Origin: OMIW01 sp044235645
GTDB taxonomy: Bacteria; Bdellovibrionota_C; UBA2361; OMIW01
NCBI GenBank assembly: GCA_044235645.1
Contig: JBIIHQ010000007.1
Coordinates: 1-64,000 of the forward strand
Length of the DNA stretch: 64,000 nucleotides
Direction of reading: 5' to 3'
Below the pieces are notes generated by a model. The model worked only from the letters and a program-made list of their open reading frames with translations. It was not told where the DNA came from and did not search any database. The translations under genes and the position numbers were made by a program. This document shows, in pieces, positions 61,644 through 64,000 of this stretch; the first letter of the stretch is position 1, and every line of letters begins with the position of its first letter.

Positions 61644-64000
61644 TCACTTAGCACTCTTCGACCTTTTGTGCTGCGGGCTTCCCTCCTCTGCAGGAGCCCG
61701 AACCCGTCGCTTGACCGAACCACCATCACTGACTGTTCGCGCCCCCCCTCGTCTCTTTATTCGTTGCTTTTTAAGCAAGGTGAGCTGTAAAACCTCAGCA
61801 ACCTCTTTCACCGGAACAAAGTGGATCTTTTCCCGCTGCTCACGGGGGATTTCGTCAAGGTCTTTAATATTGTCAAAAGGAATGATCACATGCTTGACGC
61901 CGAATCTCAGCGCAGCCAAAGCTTTCTCCTTCAGTCCGCCCACGCCGAGTACATGGCCGCGAAGGGTCATCTCCCCGGTCATCGCATACTCGGGCGATAC
62001 CGGTCGACCTGACAATGCGGACACAAGCGCGCACGCAATGGTAATACCAGCCGAGGGTCCGTCCTTAGGTGTAGCACCACTTGGAACATGGATATGAAAA
62101 TCGTGCTTGGAAAAGAAGTGGGGGTCCAACCCGAGCGATTCAGCGTCGGCTCTCGCGTAAAAGAGCGCAGCCTGCGCAGATTCCTGCATCACAGAACCAA
62201 GTTGCCCGGTCAAACTGAGCACTCCAGATCCTCGCGCGACAGATGCTTCAACGGGCATTATCTCACCACCATTGACGGTCCACGCGAGTCCCCTCGCTAA
62301 TCCTATGGTATGATCGCTCTCGCGTAGTTCGGGATCGAATTTCGTTGGGCCCAATAGTTCTGCAACCGCTGACACCGTGACCTCTTTCGGCAGGGTCCCA
62401 TCGGTAACAAACCGCTTAACCAACTTACGACACAAAGCGCCGATCTCTCGTTCAAGCCCTCGCACCCCTGCCTCTGCGGTATACCGTTCAATAATGAAGG
62501 TAATGGCGTGGGGCGCGAAGGAAATCTGGCCTGGTTTGAGGCCATTCTCCGCCATCTGACGTGGCACGATGAACCTCTCCGCGATTTTTTGTTTCTCCTC
62601 AAGGGTATAGCCGGCTATCTGGATCACCTCGAGTCGATCGAGCAACGCATCAGGAATTGTATCGACCGTGTTTGCGGTAGCGATGAACAAAACTTCTGAT
62701 AGATCAAAATTGACGTTCAGGTAATGATCCCGAAATTCTCTATTTTGCTGCGGATCAAGAACCTCAAGAAGTGCAGATGCAGGATCTCCCCGGAAATCAG
62801 TGCCCACCTTATCAAGCTCATCAAGGACAACAACAGGATTCTTCGAACCGGCCTGCTTGAGCCCTTGAATAATACGTCCAGGAAGGGCGCCGACGTAAGT
62901 TCGGCGGTGTCCTCTGATCTCCGCCTCATCACGAACACCACCGAGCGACATCCTAAAAAATTTTCTGTTGAGGGCTGAAGCAATGCTCCGGCCTAGCGAT
63001 GTTTTACCCACACCGGGAGGTCCGATAAAGCACAAGATAGGACCGGGCTGACTCTTATTGAGTTTTCTGACCGATAGATATTCGAGTATTCGCTCCTTTG
63101 CTTTTTGCAGACCAAAATGATCTTGGTCGAGTATCCGCGAAGCTTGAGCCAGATTACAACGCTCCTTGGTTCGTTTCTGCCAGGGAAGATCCGCAAGCCA
63201 TTCGAGATACGTCCGCAGAAGCGCATATTCGCTCCCCTCGGGAGACATCCGCTCGAGACGAGAAAGCTGTTTTGTCGCCTCCTGACTCGCCAATTTAGGA
63301 AGCTCTGCCGCTTGAAGAGTCCTTTTTAGAAGAGCGACATCCTCTATCGCCTCCTGACCTTCTCCGAGTTCTTCCTGGATTTGCTTGAGCTGTTCCCGGA
63401 GGAAATACTCCCGCTGGCCTCGATTCAACTCATCACGCGCCCGACTCTGAATATTCTCCGAGATTATAAGCTTACTGAGATCGTCCTGTATAATCTCATC
63501 AGTCATCACAACGCGACGGATCGGATCGAGTTCCTCCAAAGCTCGTTGAGCCTGCGCGAGTTCGAGCCGATAATGTGCGAGAATCACATCAGCTAATTCT
63601 CCCGCATCGTTCACCTGTTCGGTCACCAAGAGGAGCTCCTCGGGAAGATGCTCCCGTTCGACGAGCACCTGAAGATTTTCTCTGATACGGCGCACTATTT
63701 CCCCATTTTCTCGCGAAACAGGAGTCTCCCTTGCAACGATTGGGTCGACCTGCGCGACAAGAAATGTTCCCTTTCGATACGAACGTGCCCGAGCCCGTAC
63801 GAGCCCCTGAATCAGAACCTTGTACCGACCGTCCGGCTGCTGAAGAGTTCTCACAATATTGGCAATAACGCCGATCCGATACAGGTCCCGAGCTGTCGGA
63901 GCATCGGTCTCTGTGTTCCGTTGCGCGACCAGAAAAACGAGTTTGTCTCCTGCCAACGCCCGTTCAACTGTGTCGATACTCCCCGATCGGCCGACGGACA
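61644..64000 (-). CDS. lon: ATP-dependent protease Lon (5' end cut by window)
   Basis: At least 784 residues of Lon protease; the reading frame runs off the window edge, so the first part of the N-terminal substrate-binding domain is missing. Seen: the rest of the LAN domain and coiled coil, Walker A in FIGPPGVGKTSLGRSI, Walker B VVVLDELDKVG, sensor motifs, and the protease domain with the catalytic Ser in PKDGPSAGITIA and Lys in GVKHVIIPFD. The C-terminal 40 residues are Lys/Arg-rich and extend past the usual end. It removes damaged and regulatory proteins in the cytoplasm. Confidence 0.97.
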   Translation of the reverse strand, partial: SVGRSGSIDTVERALAGDKLVFLVAQRNTETDAPTARDLYRIGVIANIVRTLQQPDGRYKVLIQGLVRARARSYRKGTFLVAQVDPIVARETPVSRENGEIVRRIRENLQVLVEREHLPEELLLVTEQVNDAGELADVILAHYRLELAQAQRALEELDPIRRVVMTDEIIQDDLSKLIISENIQSRARDELNRGQREYFLREQLKQIQEELGEGQEAIEDVALLKRTLQAAELPKLASQEATKQLSRLERMSPEGSEYALLRTYLEWLADLPWQKRTKERCNLAQASRILDQDHFGLQKAKERILEYLSVRKLNKSQPGPILCFIGPPGVGKTSLGRSIASALNRKFFRMSLGGVRDEAEIRGHRRTYVGALPGRIIQGLKQAGSKNPVVVLDELDKVGTDFRGDPASALLEVLDPQQNREFRDHYLNVNFDLSEVLFIATANTVDTIPDALLDRLEVIQIAGYTLEEKQKIAERFIVPRQMAENGLKPGQISFAPHAITFIIERYTAEAGVRGLEREIGALCRKLVKRFVTDGTLPKEVTVSAVAELLGPTKFDPELRESDHTIGLARGLAWTVNGGEIMPVEASVARGSGVLSLTGQLGSVMQESAQAALFYARADAESLGLDPHFFSKHDFHIHVPSGATPKDGPSAGITIACALVSALSGRPVSPEYAMTGEMTLRGHVLGVGGLKEKALAALRFGVKHVIIPFDNIKDLDEIPREQREKIHFVPVKEVAEVLQLTLLKKQRIKRRGGARTVSDGGSVKRRVRAPAEEGSPQHKRSKSAK

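Overview
The window is a chromosomal stretch of a Gram-negative-type bacterium at moderate GC (by eye a little over 50%). Prepilin, signal-peptide and lipobox proteins, SppA and LivHK-type transport genes support this. The housekeeping order tRNA-Gln, prs, rplY, pth, rpsF, rplI resembles the arrangement in many former Deltaproteobacteria, but nothing here fixes the phylum. I see no phage, insertion sequence, CRISPR array or rRNA operon.

Layout. 0.1-6.1 kb: an unknown protein, a metallophosphatase, an aminotransferase, then a tightly overlapping cassette (TPR membrane protein, ABC ATPase, ABC permease). 6.2-8.4 kb: a secreted Pro/Thr-rich surface protein facing a type IV prepilin-like gene. 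8.8-14.5 kb: three minus-strand glycosyltransferases, one fused to a long TPR region. 14.9-23.5 kb: a long minus-strand housekeeping run (unknown membrane protein, PfkB kinase, long-form IspH, lipoprotein, L9, S6, Pth, L25, Prs, tRNA-Gln). 23.9-28.6 kb: gltB without gltD. 29.2-36.4 kb: a TadE-like gene broken at a run of 15 G, a membrane glycosyltransferase-like protein, a Cys-rich secreted protein, SppA and a FliK-like protein. 37-41.9 kb: acs and two SPFH proteins, one of them a predicted lipoprotein. 41.9-45 kb: a gene-poor 3.1 kb block with short minus-strand exported-peptide ORFs and intrinsic terminators. 45-46.7 kb: a TadE-like protein carrying a beta/gamma-crystallin-like domain. 47-53.2 kb: livH, livK, pheT, pheS, cyclophilin. 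53.5-64 kb: DsbA-like protein, aminotransferase, RadC, a Thg1-like polymerase, Hsp20, SSB, a DHH phosphoesterase, a YceI-like protein and lon (cut by the window end).

The most unusual points are the bacterial Thg1-like protein with altered secondary motifs, a PheT that lacks the N-terminal OB-fold tRNA-binding domain, the two TadE-like proteins (one with a possible poly-G switch, one fused to a crystallin fold), the paired SPFH proteins, and the array of small exported peptides with terminators. Function calls rest on reading motifs by eye; no database search was run.
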